Source: Epinephelus fuscoguttatus (lineage: Eukaryota; Chordata; Actinopteri; Perciformes; Serranidae). Taken from it: 64,000 nucleotides of DNA. The stretch covers positions 18,799,979 through 18,863,978 of the forward strand of contig NC_064762.1 of the NCBI RefSeq assembly GCF_011397635.1, written 5' to 3'. A program made the translations under genes and the position numbers. Below, one piece after another: positions 33,895 through 46,394 of this stretch; position 1 is the stretch's first letter; each line of letters starts with the position of its first letter. The notes beneath the pieces were generated by a model, which ran no database searches, was not told where the DNA came from, and saw only the letters and a list, made by a program, of their open reading frames with translations.

Positions 33895-35513
33895 CAAAAC
33901 CCAAAACCAGTGAAGTTGGCACGTTGTGTAAATCGTAAATAAAAACAGAATACAATGATTTGCAAATCCTTTTCAACCTATATTCAATTGAATACACTGC
34001 AAAGACAAGTTACTTAATGTTCGAACAGGTAAACTTTGTAATTTTTTGCAAATATTAGCTCATTTGGAATTTGATGCCTGCAACATGTTCCAAAAAAGCT
34101 GGCACAAGTGGCAAAAAAGACTGAGAAAGTTGAGGAATGCTCATCAAACACTTATTTGGAACATCCCACAGGTGAACGGGCTAATTGGGAACAGGTGGGT
34201 GCCATGATTGGGTATAAAAGCAGCTTCCCTGAAATGCTCAGTCATTCACAAACAAGGATGGGGCGAGGGTCACCACTTAGTGAACAAATGCGTGAGCTGA
34301 TTGTCGAACAGTTTAAGAACAACATTCCTCAACGAGCTATTGCAAGAAATTTAGGGATTTCATCATCTACGGTCCGTAATATCGTCAAAAGGTTCAGAGA
34401 ATCTGGAGAAATCACTGCACGTAAGCGACAAGGCCGAAAACCAACATTGAATGCCCGTGACCTTCGATCCCTCAGGCGGTACTGCATCAAACACCGACAT
34501 CAGTGTGTAAAGGACATCACCACATGGGCTCAGGAACACTTCAGAAAACCACTGTCAGTAACTACAGTTCGTCGCTACATCTGCAAGTGCAAGTTAAAAC
34601 TCTACAATGCAAAGCAAAAGCCATTTATCAACAGCACCCAGAAACGCCGCCAGCTTCGCTGGGCCCGAGCTCATCTAAGATGGACTGATGCAAAGTGGAA
34701 AAGTGTTCTGTGGTCTGACGAGTCCACATTTCAAATTGTTTTTGGAAACTGTGGACGCCGTGTCCTCCGGACCAAAGAGGAAAAGAACCATCCGGACTGT
34801 TATAGGCGCAAAGTTCAAAAGCCAGCATCTGTGATGGTATGGGGGTGTATTAGTGCCCAAGGCATGGGCAACTTACACATATGTGAAGGCACCATTAATG
34901 CTGAAAGGTACATACAGGTTTTGGAGCAACATATGTTGCCATCCAAGCAACGTCTTTTTCATGGACGCCCCTGCTTATTTCAGCAAGACAATGCCAAGCC
35001 ACATTCTGCACGTGTTACAACAGCATGGCTCCATAGTAAAAGAGTGCGGGTACTAGACTGGCCTGCCTGTAGTCCAGACCTGTCTCCCATTGAAAATGTG
35101 TGGCGCATTATGAAGCGTAAAATACGATAACGGAGACCCCGGACTGTTGAACAACTTAAGCTGTACATCAAGCAAGAATGGGAAAGAGTTCCACCTGAAA
35201 AGCTTCAAAAATTGGTCTCCTCAGTTCCCAAACGTTTACTGAGTGTCGTTAAAAGGAAAGGCGATGTAACACAGTGGTAAAAAGGCCCCTGTGCCAACTT
35301 TTTTGCAATGTGTTGCTGCCTTTAAATTCTAAGTTAATGATTATTTGCAAAAAAAAAAAAAAAGTTTCTCAGTTTGAACATTAAATATCTTGTCTTTGCA
35401 GTGTATTCAATTGAATATGAGTTGAAAAGGATTTGCAAATCATTGTATACTGTTTTTATCTACGATTTACATAACGTGCCAACTTCACTGGTTTTGGGTT
35501 TTGTAAATACACT
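33895..35513 (+). mobile_element. Tc1/mariner transposon (1.6 kb), flanked by TA
   Basis: Ends are inverted: CAAAACCCAAAACCAGTGAA on the left and the complement TTCACTGGTTTTGGGTTTTG on the right, each next to a TA at 33893-33894 and 35514-35515. A second inverted layer (ATTCAATTGAATACACTGCAAAGACAAG) lies about 80 bp inside. A TATA-like GGGTATAAAAGCAGC at 34210 precedes the transposase start. The insertion sits in the 5' part of the DUF6729-type gene. Confidence 0.93.
34258..35279 (+). pseudogene. Tc1 transposase with one premature stop
   Basis: The frame from MGRGSPLSEQMRELIVEQFK shows paired helix-turn-helix regions (QRAIARNLGISSSTVRNIVK; SVTTVRRYICKCKLKLYNAK). The catalytic triad sits in VLWSDEST, FQQDNAKPH and SPDLSPIENVW, a DD34E arrangement. 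A TAA at 35128-35130, after MKRKIR, replaces what is normally a sense codon. The same frame then runs on (RRPRTVEQLKLYIKQEWERV, SVVKRKGDVTQW) to the natural stop at 35277-35279. The upstream in-frame ATG at 34108 is probably not used, since the stretch before 34258 is element leader and contains the TATA box. Cut-and-paste transposase, apparently inactive. Confidence 0.92.
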
Positions 35514-35526
35514 GATCTCTTTAAAG

Positions 35527-37741
35527 GGTCCTTCATCAGCTCTCGCTGGTGAAAAAGGGATGACGTCTGATGTGACTGAGGCAGCAGTAGCTGCTACTCC
35601 AAGGTAATACATGCAGCTTAATGGAGAAACAGCCTTACAGTCAGAGCACTTACTGGTTACTAAATGAAGGTCGTGTCTTTGTTATTCAACCAGGTGACAT
35701 ACGAGGGGTGGCACAAAATGTGGGAGTCCGGTCCTCATGGGCTCCCCGAGGCAGACATCAGGTGGCTGAAAGAGGATGCTGAGAGAGGGCTCTTTCAACA
35801 CCAGATGTCATTTGAGGACAAGCACAGGAAAATCAGGAAAAGGAAAGTCCTCAAAAGTGACCGAATGTGGTTTCATCCACCTGAATTTCCTGGAGTGGTG
35901 GTGGGAGGAGGAGTGCCCTCTGCAGACTCTTTTTTTCACAGCCGGGTGTTTTTTTTGGAGACCAGTCGGTGTGTGGGGATACAGCCTTCGCTGTCCCAGG
36001 TCTGAGTGCCCAGCGCGTGCCAAGAAGGACACTTTTCTGTACCGCTGTGGCCACTCAAAGACTGTCAGGCAGATCTGCCACATGACCGGCTGGTACTCGA
36101 TGCTGACTGAGGTCCTGGCCTGTAATGCTTGCAGGAAAGCTGCCCAGGAGTCAAAGGTCCATTCCATTGGCCGCTTCCTGGCGTGGGATGCAGGCATTTT
36201 AAACCAGCTGAGTCCAGCTCACAGAGCCATGTTCCCTGCTGTTTTAACACTCAGGTGAGTCTCTGAGTTATTTTACTGTAAATTGAATTCTACAAGATTG
36301 TATTAGAACATGTCATTCTTAATGATTGTGCTGTAATTTCAGACGCGGCGTGGACAAGCAGGTGATCCGCTTGATGAGGGATCGCACTCAGGGCAACACC
36401 ATGGCCAAAGTATGGAGGCAGGTCCAGGAGAGCCACTGTGAGGAGTACCTGCACAGGAAAGACCTCTACACCACCCTCCTCAGCCAGCTGAACAAACCTG
36501 GTGGGATCACAAGTAAGTCAGATTTGAGTTGTCTTTTTGTTTCAGTGTATAGAAACATGAATTCTCTGTCAGATGTAGCTAAGAGATCATTTCCATCTGC
36601 CAGCCTTAATAATGAGACATAATACAACAGAAGACTTACACTGAGGCAAAGAAAATACAAAAAATACTTATTTACACACTAACCCTTACTTACCTTACAT
36701 TATTAATACTTACCGTAATCCTGGTGAATATTGCTGGTAACACTGAGCCCGTTAGATTCTTCTACCCCTGATGGAGAGAATTAAAACTGTCAGTAGCGCA
36801 AATAGAGATCCTACAGTCTAATGTTGAAGTTCACTGTGTTTGTGTCTGCATTCCTTTCTGTTTCCAGGGATTCTCAAACATCAGTTTCAGTGACCACCAC
36901 CGAAGCGGGAGCTGCCGTCATGGAGGCTGCTGAGGAAAACCTTCCTGATCGCTGAGACAGAGAACATTGAGGACTACTGTACTCAGATCATGTCCACATT
37001 TGGGAAAGTCCTCAAATACGATTCCACCAAGAAGGTAATTTTGATGCAGTCTGTCAAACAGGAACATTTAATTGAAAAAATAGCCATTAAGTCAATTTAA
37101 ATTAAGTGTTGATTATGTTTTAGTGATCATTTAGTTTGAATGTGGTACAGAAACGAAATCTGATGAAATTATGACCAAACATCATACAGATATCTTTTAG
37201 CTCTCTTCTTCAGCCGACACCTTGAAAAGTATAAGAAAATAAAAGACATAGATCTCCCTGTCACTCTTCATGTCTCAAAAGATAGTGTCTGTGGATAAAC
37301 AGTCCCTGAATAGTTAACATAAAAGATATGTGCTACGATTACTGAAAATGTATCACTATTGTCCATTTGAAGGCACACTTACAAACTTACAAACAGACAT
37401 GAATTCAAAACAAAGGGCACACAATTACAGTGTGCACCTCTTGGATCACGTGTAGAATAACCTTATTTTAGAGCTGTACGTTTTTCCTCTGCAGCAATGT
37501 CATCACTACATGGCATCATAACATGTCCCTTTATGCCCTTAACTAAACTCTGGTCCTGTGAGCACTAAATTGCTTAGCCCAACATTATTTTCAGGTGGAC
37601 GCATTTCTATACATGTCACCCTGTTGACGCCTTTTTTATTACATTTGTAATCAGTTTTTATCGGCTTGATGAACACAAATAATTATCACTTTATGACAAG
37701 AGTATATACAATAAACACCTCAATAAAGTTACTTATGACAG

Positions 37742-37778
<37 letters not shown>

Positions 37779-39943
37779 TTATACTGCTGTTAATGGTTGA
37801 GTCTCTCTGTTTTCTGTTTATCATCAGATTTGCAAGAAACTTTCTGGAGACGGAAAAGGCACTGCAGAATGGTGCACCAACGTGGCCAATGAACTTGGTC
37901 AGATCCTCATGGCTGTAGTCACATGTGAGGAGTCTCTGGACAAAATGCGGCCAATGCCTGAAGGCCTCATGGAGAGGTACAGAAGAGCAGGAGAGGCACC
38001 TCCTGAACTGATGTACGTGGACCGCGGCTGCTGTCACGTTCATGGTGTGTCACACCTGGAGCAGCTGTTCAGTGAGTGGGCCGACAGTGGCATGATGGTG
38101 CGGCTTGACATCTTCCACTGGATTCACAGATTTGATGCAGCTGTCAGAACAGATCACCACCCCAAGTACACTCTCTTCAAGTCTGCGCTCTCTGCTGCGG
38201 TGTTCTCATATGATAAGGACGACATGGCGCTGCTCATCCAGGCTATACGTGCAGGTCACCACTCCAAGTATGATTCCCTCTCTGATGTTCAGATCATTGA
38301 AATGCATGTCAGCAAAAATGATCTGAAGCATTATGTCAGGAGGATCACTGTTGGAGCCCTGGAGACATTTGCACGTGTGAAGAATGCCATTGACATCCTG
38401 AAGGGACCAGCTGGGATGGATGAGAACCAGGTCCACCTGTTCAAGGATGCAGCAGCCATCGACCGTGTCTGGGAGAACCAGCAGAAACACCTGGAGTGTC
38501 TTCAGGATCCACCAGGGAGAGACATGTACACCATCACCAAGCACATCACCCGTGATGGTGTGCGCCTGCCACATTACAGCACAGTGAGAGGAAGCAACAG
38601 CCTGGAGGGATTCCACTCCTTCCTGCCCAGCATGATACCGGGGCCCCACTGTGCTGCAGTCCCCTTCCAGGTGTATCTCCTCAGTGGAATTGCACGCTGG
38701 AACTCCGACAGGGAGTCAGCCGCCGTCAAAGGCCAGAAAGGGAGGAAGCACATGGTGTACGTGTCTCCTCTGATAGACCGCCTCAACCAGAGGTGCCAGG
38801 ACTTGTTTGGCGAGGTTGAGGAGGCAAACTACCAGCCTCCTGTGCCTGCTGGGGACGAGCAAATTGGTTTGGAGTATCTGTTCTCTCAGTCATCAGAACC
38901 GTTCAGCGCTCCGGACCATTACGCTCAGACCAGAGAGACCCTTCAAGCAGCGGAGGATGAAGATGATGAGGTGGTTGCTGCTGAGGTGGTTGCTGATGAG
39001 GTGTATGCAGACACAGAGGGATCCCTGGAGAATGATGTGGGCTGCAACTCTGACAGTGAGAGCGACAATCTGACTCCGCTGAAGAAGGGTCTGCATCTCA
39101 CCGATCAGGTTGTGGCTCCTGAGCTTGATCCCTGTGTGGAGGACGTGTGCGGTCCAAGTCATCTACCCAGGTACCAGCACGTGGAGGAGCTGAGTGCTGT
39201 GCTAGTCGAGATTGCCTTGGAGGAGGGAAAGCTTGCGCTTAATGAAGCCACGAGACAGAGTCATCGGCTGCTGGAACAAGCTTGATCTCCACGATCACAG
39301 CATCCAGCAGTTCGACAGCCTGTACTCAGCATGCTGGGGTAACACTCTGTTCGGCCGCAGTAAAGGTGATCCGGGTGAGTCATCGCTGGTGCAAAAGCTG
39401 AAGTTCAGCAAGCGTTACTCAGCCGTCCACCTGCTGGACTCAAGGAAGAACCGCCTGATGTACTGCATCATAAAGCAGCTGTGGCTTCATCCCGACTGTG
39501 GTGGAAAGGATCGAGGCTCGCCACAAAAGCATCAGATCACCAAAATGTACCAGCACGTGCAGCAGAGGGTGACGGTCGACGACCTGGAGCTCAGCAAACT
39601 CGGGATTCCTATCCTGAAGGTGAACTCGAAGTGTGTTGCTGAGTTCATCAGGAGACAGGAAGCCTTGTCAGCCAAAAATGTCACTGATCAAGGTTTGTCA
39701 GTCCTCCGCCGTCACCAGGGTGTTGCCAGCACAAGTCAACCCCCAGCAGCAGAGCTGCCAGATGAGAGACCCCATACTGCTCCACCACAAGTGCAGTATC
39801 TGGTCACACCATCTTTGGCAGGGACCAGGAAACTGAAGCAGAGGCTGGATCATTTCTCACTCCCCGCTCAGCCGTCGCTCACACCGATCTTCGTCGCCGC
39901 AGCTGCAGCACCTTTTTATATAACAAACAATAAAACACCTTGA
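35527..39943 (+). pseudogene. Decayed multi-exon DUF6729/KDZ-like transposase gene
   Basis: Exons with GT-AG borders: about 35527-35604, 35694-36254, 36343-36512, 36868-37034, 37828-39943. The N-terminal part (VTYEGWHKMWES, RMWFHPPEFPG, WRPVGVWGYSLRCPRSECPA, MTGWYSMLTEVLACNACRKA) has a cysteine-rich domain. The core (ELMYVDRGCCHVHGVSHLEQ, GMMVRLDIFHWIHRFDAAVR, TVRGSNSLEGFHSFLP) looks like an RNase H-fold DDE region. An acidic linker follows, and the C-terminus is GNTLFGRSKGDPGESSLVQK. Breaks seen are an extra T in a T8 run near 35950, an in-frame TGA in the fourth exon (LKHQFQ*PPPKRE) and a frame change near 39270-39285. Such genes are multicopy in fish. Assignment to the Kyakuja-Dileera-Zisupton group is inference, and a domesticated host gene is an alternative. 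Confidence 0.6.
37746..37776. repeat. (CA)n microsatellite
   Basis: About 15 AC units in the last intron of the transposase-like gene. Confidence 0.95.
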
Positions 39944-39984
39944 TAAAATGAGTCCGCAGTCCATACAGCCGCTGTTTAAACCTT

Positions 39985-41760
39985 CATTAAACACCACAGT
40001 AAGAAGGTCAATTACATCATCTATATACAACTGCTAAAACTCAGTGGACAGTCTTGTCTGGACCAGGACTTTTACCAGAGTTTAATTGTTGGACTGCATT
40101 CACCACTTTATCTTTTCTGATATTAGTGAAGGTCAGCGAGCTGTATAAAGGGACATGTTTTGACAGAATATTAACACAGTCAGCATCTATATCTATTTTT
40201 TATATGCATCAGCACAAAGGTCTCTGATCACTTCTCTTTTCTGCCTTTCACCGTGGACAGTATCACCAAAATTATTTTTTATAGATTTAATAACTGTACT
40301 TTGTGATTTAAATAAGTCATTGTTATATTTATCTAGTTGCAATTTAATATCTGACAGTTTCTTCCTTAATAGATCTTTCCTTCTTCTGTTTAAGACTAAT
40401 ATATTTCTTCAATAATGTATCATAATTTATATTTTTCACTATGTTTATTTGTCTACATTTGTATTTAAAGAAATCTTTTATTCTATGTTTTAATATTTCC
40501 CATAATTTATATCAGATTTGGTTAAAGTTTTTAGTTGTATTGTTGTTTCAGTTCTATTAATAAGTCTGTATGTTTTAAACACTGAGTATTTAGTTTCCAG
40601 AAACCTCTGTTAGTGGAGGTTCCACATGACTGATAGGTTTTCACTACGAAGTGATCAGAGAAGTCATTAAAAACAGTTGAATAATGAGTTTTAAAATGTG
40701 AAGACATATAAATTCTATCTATTTGAGTTTTGGTTTTAATGTCAAACCTTGTAAAATAAAGTCGACAAGGATGAACAGCTCTACATACATCTATCAACTT
40801 AGCTTCATTACAGATTTCTAAGAGTTTACCTTCTGGGCTCAGTTTAAATGCTGTTGTGCTGCACCTGTCATTTTCATCCGTTACTGTATTAAAATCTCCA
40901 CATAAAATAATTCTATATCCAACCAATATCAATTCTCTAAGTCTTTTAAATAACTGGACTTTCTTACAAGCATCTGGCGCAGTATACAGGTTAGCAGTAG
41001 TATATTTCTCACCGATAATAACAATCCAGCATCAGTAGTCTTCCCTGAGATAATATCTCTTCTTCTAATTATGTTAACATCGTGATTTCTGAAAAATATA
41101 CCAACACCATCAGCTTTACTTTCACCTACAGATATTACACATTTCTCTTTTGCCACAATTTACTAACATCATCAACATCATTGTTCGTATTCAGTCTCAG
41201 TTCTTGAGTACATAAGTTGTCAAAGTCAGTATTAAGTAGATATTCAATTTTGTCCTTTCTTAATGACATCGTCTGAATACCACGAGCATTCCAGGTAGCA
41301 TCTTTAAGAAAATTCATGGTAAGAGTTGATATCAGTCCTAAGGTGTAGGCTTGTCATCAAGCAGAAAGGTGCAGACCTTAAGCCCATCAGGCTGTAGGAC
41401 CAAGTGCTGGTGACGGGGCTGTTGTGGTTGGTCTGCTGGCTGGCTGCAGGACTGCTGATGTTGATGTTGAAGGGCTTTCTTAGAGTTGTGCTGCTTGGTG
41501 GTGGACTCTCTGGAGCGCTGCTGCTGAGTGGTAGACTGAGGGCGGAGCTGCTGCTGACGGTGTGCCGGCTGACTACTGGGCTGCTGCTGCTGGACAGGTG
41601 GAATGTCGGGCTGCTCAGCGGTTGGCTGGAGGGTCCACTGCTGCTCGTCTGACAACAGGCCGGGCAGCCACTGCAGTGTTGGCAATAGACCTGGCTGCTT
41701 TGGTGCTCTGGCTTTATTAGTATAGCAGTTTGAGCAGGCGTTTGTGCATCTTGACCTTGT
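39985..41760 (-). mobile_element. Tx1/L1-like LINE, 5' half (ORF1 tail, endonuclease, RT start)
   Basis: Minus strand, in order: a Gln/Ser/Pro-rich ORF1 C-terminus (41338-41685, PDIPPVQQQQPSSQPAHRQQ); the ORF2 start ATWNARGIQTMSLRKDKIEY (about 41220-41310); ESKADGVGIFFRNHDVNI and YRIILCGDFNTVTDENDR; and the endonuclease end IDRIYMSSHFKTHYSTVFND, DFSDHFVV (about 40640-40720). The RT start VNAVQQLNSGKSPGPDKTVH is at about 40030-40110. Several frame breaks are present. It belongs with the 3' half at 32.3-33.9 kb. Confidence 0.8.
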
Positions 41761-43992
41761 ACTTCTGACTCCGTACCAGATGCCAAACTTATCCAGTGAT
41801 TTAGTGCAATGTAGAATAGTGCAGGAAGTAGAGGTCTATGTCGTGGTGAAACAGCTGCCACCAATGATAGTTCTGGGTAACAACAGGGGCTACATTCACT
41901 ACCAGGGCCTGCCTAAGCTCTGCCGCAAATGTGGCGAGCATGGGCACCTGGCAGAAGCATGCAAGCAGATCATTTGTGGGAAATGTAGAGAAATTGGACA
42001 CAATTTTGAGGAATGTACCAATGGCAGAAAGTGCAACCTCTGTGGAGAAACTAACCACCTCTTCAGAGACTGCCCCAAGTCTTTTGCCAACAAAATGAAA
42101 GCAGTGAAGCTTTCATTTCATTCACTAAAGACTCAAAACTTAAGGCAAACCTGCGTCAGAGACCAACTCCAAGAGTCCGAAAGGGAAATGGAGTTCGATC
42201 CCGCCACCTTTCACCCATAAGAGTGAAGGAAGAGCTCCATTCACACAAATGTGATTAACTGTCCTTGTTTTTAATACCTTTTAGTCTTTTAGGATGTCAT
42301 ACTTGTTATTTTTAACCATACTCATGACTCTCACCTTCTCTACTATCAATGTGAGAAGCGTGAAGTCGAGAGTTAGAGCTCAGACTGTTTTATCCTTTCT
42401 TAACGCTTTTAAGTCAGATGTGTTTTTAATACAGGAGTGTGGCCTACCGTTTTTAAACCACTACAGAGAGTGGGAGGACCTATGGCCAAATCCATCAGTC
42501 TGGAGTGGATCCAATGCAAATAAAAATGACGGAGTGGCCATTTTAATCAAAAACCCTCTCGTCTTGGTGAAGGGCAGCACTGTGGTAAGAAGTGGTCGGG
42601 CACTTTTAGCACACTTGACTTTTATGGGAAAGGAAAGGTATGACCTTTTAGAAGACTTGCAGTCTGGTCAGTCTGATGGCACCAGAGCCTCTTGCATAGA
42701 TTACATTTTATCCCGTGATTGCCCACCAACCGATGCTAGATTAACACCGGTGTTTTTTTCCGATCACGCAATGCTATCCTGCACCCTATCACTACCTTCT
42801 GGTGTGACTTCAGGAAGTGGTCTGTGGAAACTCAACTGCTCCCTTTTAGAAGATAGGGAGTTAGTTAGACAGTATAGGGAGCAGTATAGTGAGTGGCAGA
42901 CCCTTCAAGACTTTTACGATACACGTGCACACTGGTGGGAAATGGTTAAGGGAAGGACCCAGACTTTCTTTAGAAAGGCAGGTAAGAAGAAAAAAGATAG
43001 GGACGACAGACGCATGTTGGGACTGCAAAAACGACTCCAGAGATATTTTAACCTAAACCAACAAGGGATGGATTTTAATGAAGAAATAAAACAAGTTAAA
43101 ACAGAGATGTCGAGATTAGCAGAAAGCAAAAGCAAAGGTGTCATTTTAAGAAGCAGGGAAAGGGAGATAGAGGAAGGGGAGAAGTGCACAAGATATTTTT
43201 TTAAGAAAATTGTAAATAAAGGGGGAAACATTTTAAAACTTAAAACAGAAAATGTGTGCACTGTGGAAACAACAGAAGAAATTAAAACAAACCATTTTAT
43301 AAAGAACTATATGGAAATGACTAAAGTTTTAAAATTCATTGAACACAGAGTTGAGGACAGTGTGCTTTTAACCCAAGATTTTACACTTTTAGAGTTGAAC
43401 AAAAGTATTAAGAGCTTTAAAACAGGGAAGTCACCAGGACAAGACGGGCTTCCCTTGGAATTTTACTTGACTTTTTGGGACATTTTAGCACCTGACCTAC
43501 TCGCTGTTTTTATGGATTTTGAAAGACTCGACCAACTTCCTGACAGTTTTAGAATAGGGATAGTAACCCTACTCCACAAAGACAAAGACAAAACTGATTT
43601 GAAGAACTGGAGACCTGTAACGCTTTTAAATCTGGACTGTAAACTTTTTAGCAAACTCTTATCATCCCGAATGACTTTGTTTTTAGATGACTTGATTCAC
43701 CCGGATCAAGCCTGTGCCATACCAGGGAGGAGGATCACCGACAGCCTCCTACTGATCCGAGACACCATCTGTTATGCGAGAGACAGAAACATCCGGCTAG
43801 TAGTCCTAAATTTAGACTTTGAGAAAGCCTTTGATCGGGTCTCGCACCAGTACCTTTTCCAGGTACTGCAAAAAATGGGGTTTCCAGAGAGATTTATAGC
43901 TTGGGTGGGGTTGCTGTACCGGGGCATTACCAGCAAATTCGTCGTTAATGGGCATCTGACAAAAGCAGTGAATATAAACTGCGGTGGCATCA
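41744..43992 (+). mobile_element. Tx1-like LINE, ORF1 end plus most of ORF2
   Basis: ORF1 knuckles [42 protein letters not shown] lie at 41920-42080, preceded by [23 protein letters not shown]2 follows from 42324. The element starts abruptly in ORF1 at the junction with an opposite LINE and stops abruptly within RT at about 43992, where an inverted LINE begins. Both junctions are head-on contacts of LINEs in opposite orientation. Confidence 0.85.
42324..43992 (+). pseudogene. LINE ORF2, long open frame, truncated in RT
   Basis: The open frame starts MTLTFSTINVRSVKSRVRAQ with the APE-endonuclease start and LIQECGL glutamate. An internal in-frame loss removes the middle of the endonuclease (LTFMGK joins ERYDLLEDLQ). 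The end of the domain is present (CIDYILSRDCPP, FFSDHAML). RT blocks are KSFKTGKSPGQDGLPLEFYL, NWRPVTLLNLDCKLFSKLLS, RRITDSLLLIRDTICYARD and LVVLNLDFEKAFDRVSHQYL, which carries the first catalytic Asp. The YxDD box and everything after it are missing. The frame runs on to 44060 only through foreign inverted sequence, so that tail is not LINE protein. Confidence 0.85.
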
Positions 43993-44905
43993 AGTTTACA
44001 GTCCTTAATAATGTTTTGGATTGTATGCGAACTGGCATCAAGTTTTACAGAGGATGTTGATCTTCTGCCTGCTATATCTACAATGCAGTTTAAGTCATCT
44101 CCAATAATGACTTCCTTCCCACAGTGAATCAAAGTTTGAATGGTGTGTAGTACCACTTGACGATCTTGAGTCTCAGTGAGGCAGTAAACATTTGTAACTC
44201 TGAATCTAGTTCCTCCTCCCTCTATATCCACCAACATTAGTCTTCCATCTATAACCCTCTCAACCCTCTGGATGTGAAACTGAAAAGGTTGAAAAGGATT
44301 GCCAACCCTTAGGCTCTATTTTTATTGTCCTCTGACCACACTGACTGTCCATGTGTCCATCTGTTTTCATACAGTTTGTAATTTTCTTTGAAGGCAACAG
44401 AACACTCCTGAAGAAGAAATATGTCCCCTCCACCTCTATGTAGAAAAATGAAAAACGGACTGACATTTTACAGGGTCATTTAGGCCTCTGGTGTTAATGG
44501 TGACAATCTTAAAGGGTGACATTATTGGTTTTACGTGGTAAGAGAGATCCAGAGTCTACAGAAAAAGAGAACCTCAAACCATCGGGGGAGACCTGTCTTT
44601 TTTCTTTTTCTTCTTCTTTTGTGATGTCCAGTTCCCCTCCACCTCCTTTACGCCACCAATCATTTGAGTGGCCTAGAAAAGGGGAAGAGGTGGACAAGGG
44701 GTGAGACCACACCTCTGGATCCAGACCTGATATGGAGGAGTCCTCTGATGTCTCCTGGGGCCGCTTTCGAGATAGTGTACCAGCCAGGGGGGTATCTGAG
44801 GGCAGAGGGGAGGAGGGAAGCACACTTGTGTCCCCAGCTGGAGCCTGACTGACCAGATGCAGGGTGCTGACAGTGCCATCAGGGGAGGGTAAGTCTGCCA
44901 ACATA

Positions 44906-46394
44906 CAGTACAGGCCAAAAGTTTGGACACACCTTCTCATTCAATGCGTTTTCTTTATTTTCATGACTATTTACATTGTAGATTCTCACTGAAGGCATCA
45001 AAACTATGAATGAACACATGTGGAGTTATGTACTTAACAAAAAAAGGTGAAATAACTGAAAACATGTTTTATATTCTAGTTTCTTCAAAATAGCCACCCT
45101 TTGCTCTGATTACTGCTTTGCACACTCTTGGCATTCTCTCCATGAGCTTCAAGAGGTAGTCACCTGAAATGGTTTCCACTTCACAGGTGTGCCTTATCAG
45201 GGTTAATTAGTGGAATTTCTTGCTTTATCAATGGGGTTGGGACCATCAGTTGTGTTGTGCAGAAGTCAGGTTAATACACAGCCGACAGCCCTATTGGACA
45301 ACTGTTAAAATTCATATTATGGCAAGAACCAATCAGCTAACTAAAGAAAAACGAGTGGCCAAGAGTCACCTCTGCTTCTGAGGATAAGTTCATCCGAGTC
45401 ACCAGCCTCAGGAATCGCAAGTTAACAGCAGCTCAGATCAGAGACCAGATGAATGCCACACAGAGTTCTAGCAGCAGACCCATCTCTAGAACAACTGTTA
45501 AGAGGAGACTGCGCGAATCAGGCCTTCATGGTCAAATAGCTGCTAGGAAACCACTGCTAAGGAGAGGCAACAAGCAGAAGAGATTTGTTAGGGCCAAGAA
45601 ACACAAGGAATGGACATTAGACCAGTGGAAATCTGTGCTTTGGTCTGATGAGTCCAAATTTGAGATCTTTGCTTCCAACCGCCGTGTCTTTGTGAGACGC
45701 AGAAAAGGTGAACGGATGGATTCCACATGCCTGGTTCCCACTGTGAAGCATGGAGGAGGAGGTGTGATGGTGTGGGGGTGTTTTGCTGGTGACACTGTTG
45801 GGGATTTATTCAAAATTGAAGGCACACTGAACCAGCATGGCTACCACAGCATCCTGCAGCGACATGCCATCCCATCCGGTTTGCGTTTAGTTGGACGATC
45901 ATTTATTTTTCAACAGGACAATGACCCCAAACACACCTCCAGGCTGTGTAAGGGCTATTTGACCAAGAAGGAGAGTGATGGAGTGCTGCGGCAGATGACC
46001 TGGCCTCCACAGTCACCGGACCTGAACCCAGTCGAGATGGTTTGGGGTGAGCTGGACTGCAGAGCGAAGGCAAAGGGGCCAACAAGTGCTAAACACCTCT
46101 GGGAACTCCTTCAAGACTGTTGGAAAACCATTTCAGGTGACTACCTCTTGAAGCTCATGGAGAGAATGCCAAGAGTGTGCAAAGCAGTAATCAGAGCAAA
46201 GGGTGGCTATTTTGAAGAAACTAGAATATAAAACATGTTTTCAGTTATTTCACCTTTTTTTGTTAAGTACATAACTCCACATGTGTTCATTCATAGTTTT
46301 GATGCCTTCAGTGAGAATCTACAATGTAAATAGTCATGAAAATAAAGAAAACGCATTGAATGAGAAGGTGTGTCCAAACTTTTGGCCTGTACTG
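44906..46394 (+). mobile_element. Tc1-like transposon with about 270-bp inverted ends
   Basis: Ends CAGTACAGGCCAAAAGTTTG and its complement, each next to TA (44904-44905 and 46395-46396). The inverted repeats reach inward to about 45179 and from about 46122, so the last transposase codons lie inside the right repeat. It is inserted in the minus-strand LINE, and LINE sequence resumes at AAATCTAGGAGATCTC. Confidence 0.95.
45319..46231 (+). pseudogene. Tc1 transposase, N-terminal part deleted and frameshifted
   Basis: A short start MARTNQLTKEKRVAKSHL (45319) runs into a stop. The main frame picks up one base out of register (EDKFIRVTSLRNRKLTAAQI) and is open to ...GGYFEETRI, stop 46229-46231. 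The DDE core is complete: VLWSDESKFEIF, FQQDNDPKHTS, SPDLNPVEMVWGELD. The first helix-turn-helix usually found between the two parts is missing, so DNA binding should be lost. The rest reads like a typical fish Tc1 protein. Confidence 0.88.

Noticed and set aside
41304-41864. 186-codon minus-strand frame and its Gln-rich neighbour as a host gene
   Set aside because: Low-complexity tail of LINE ORF1, in line with the endonuclease that follows on the same strand.
43993-44060. Continuation of the long LINE ORF2 frame past the RT truncation
   Set aside because: The last codons are read through inverted LINE sequence and do not resemble RT.
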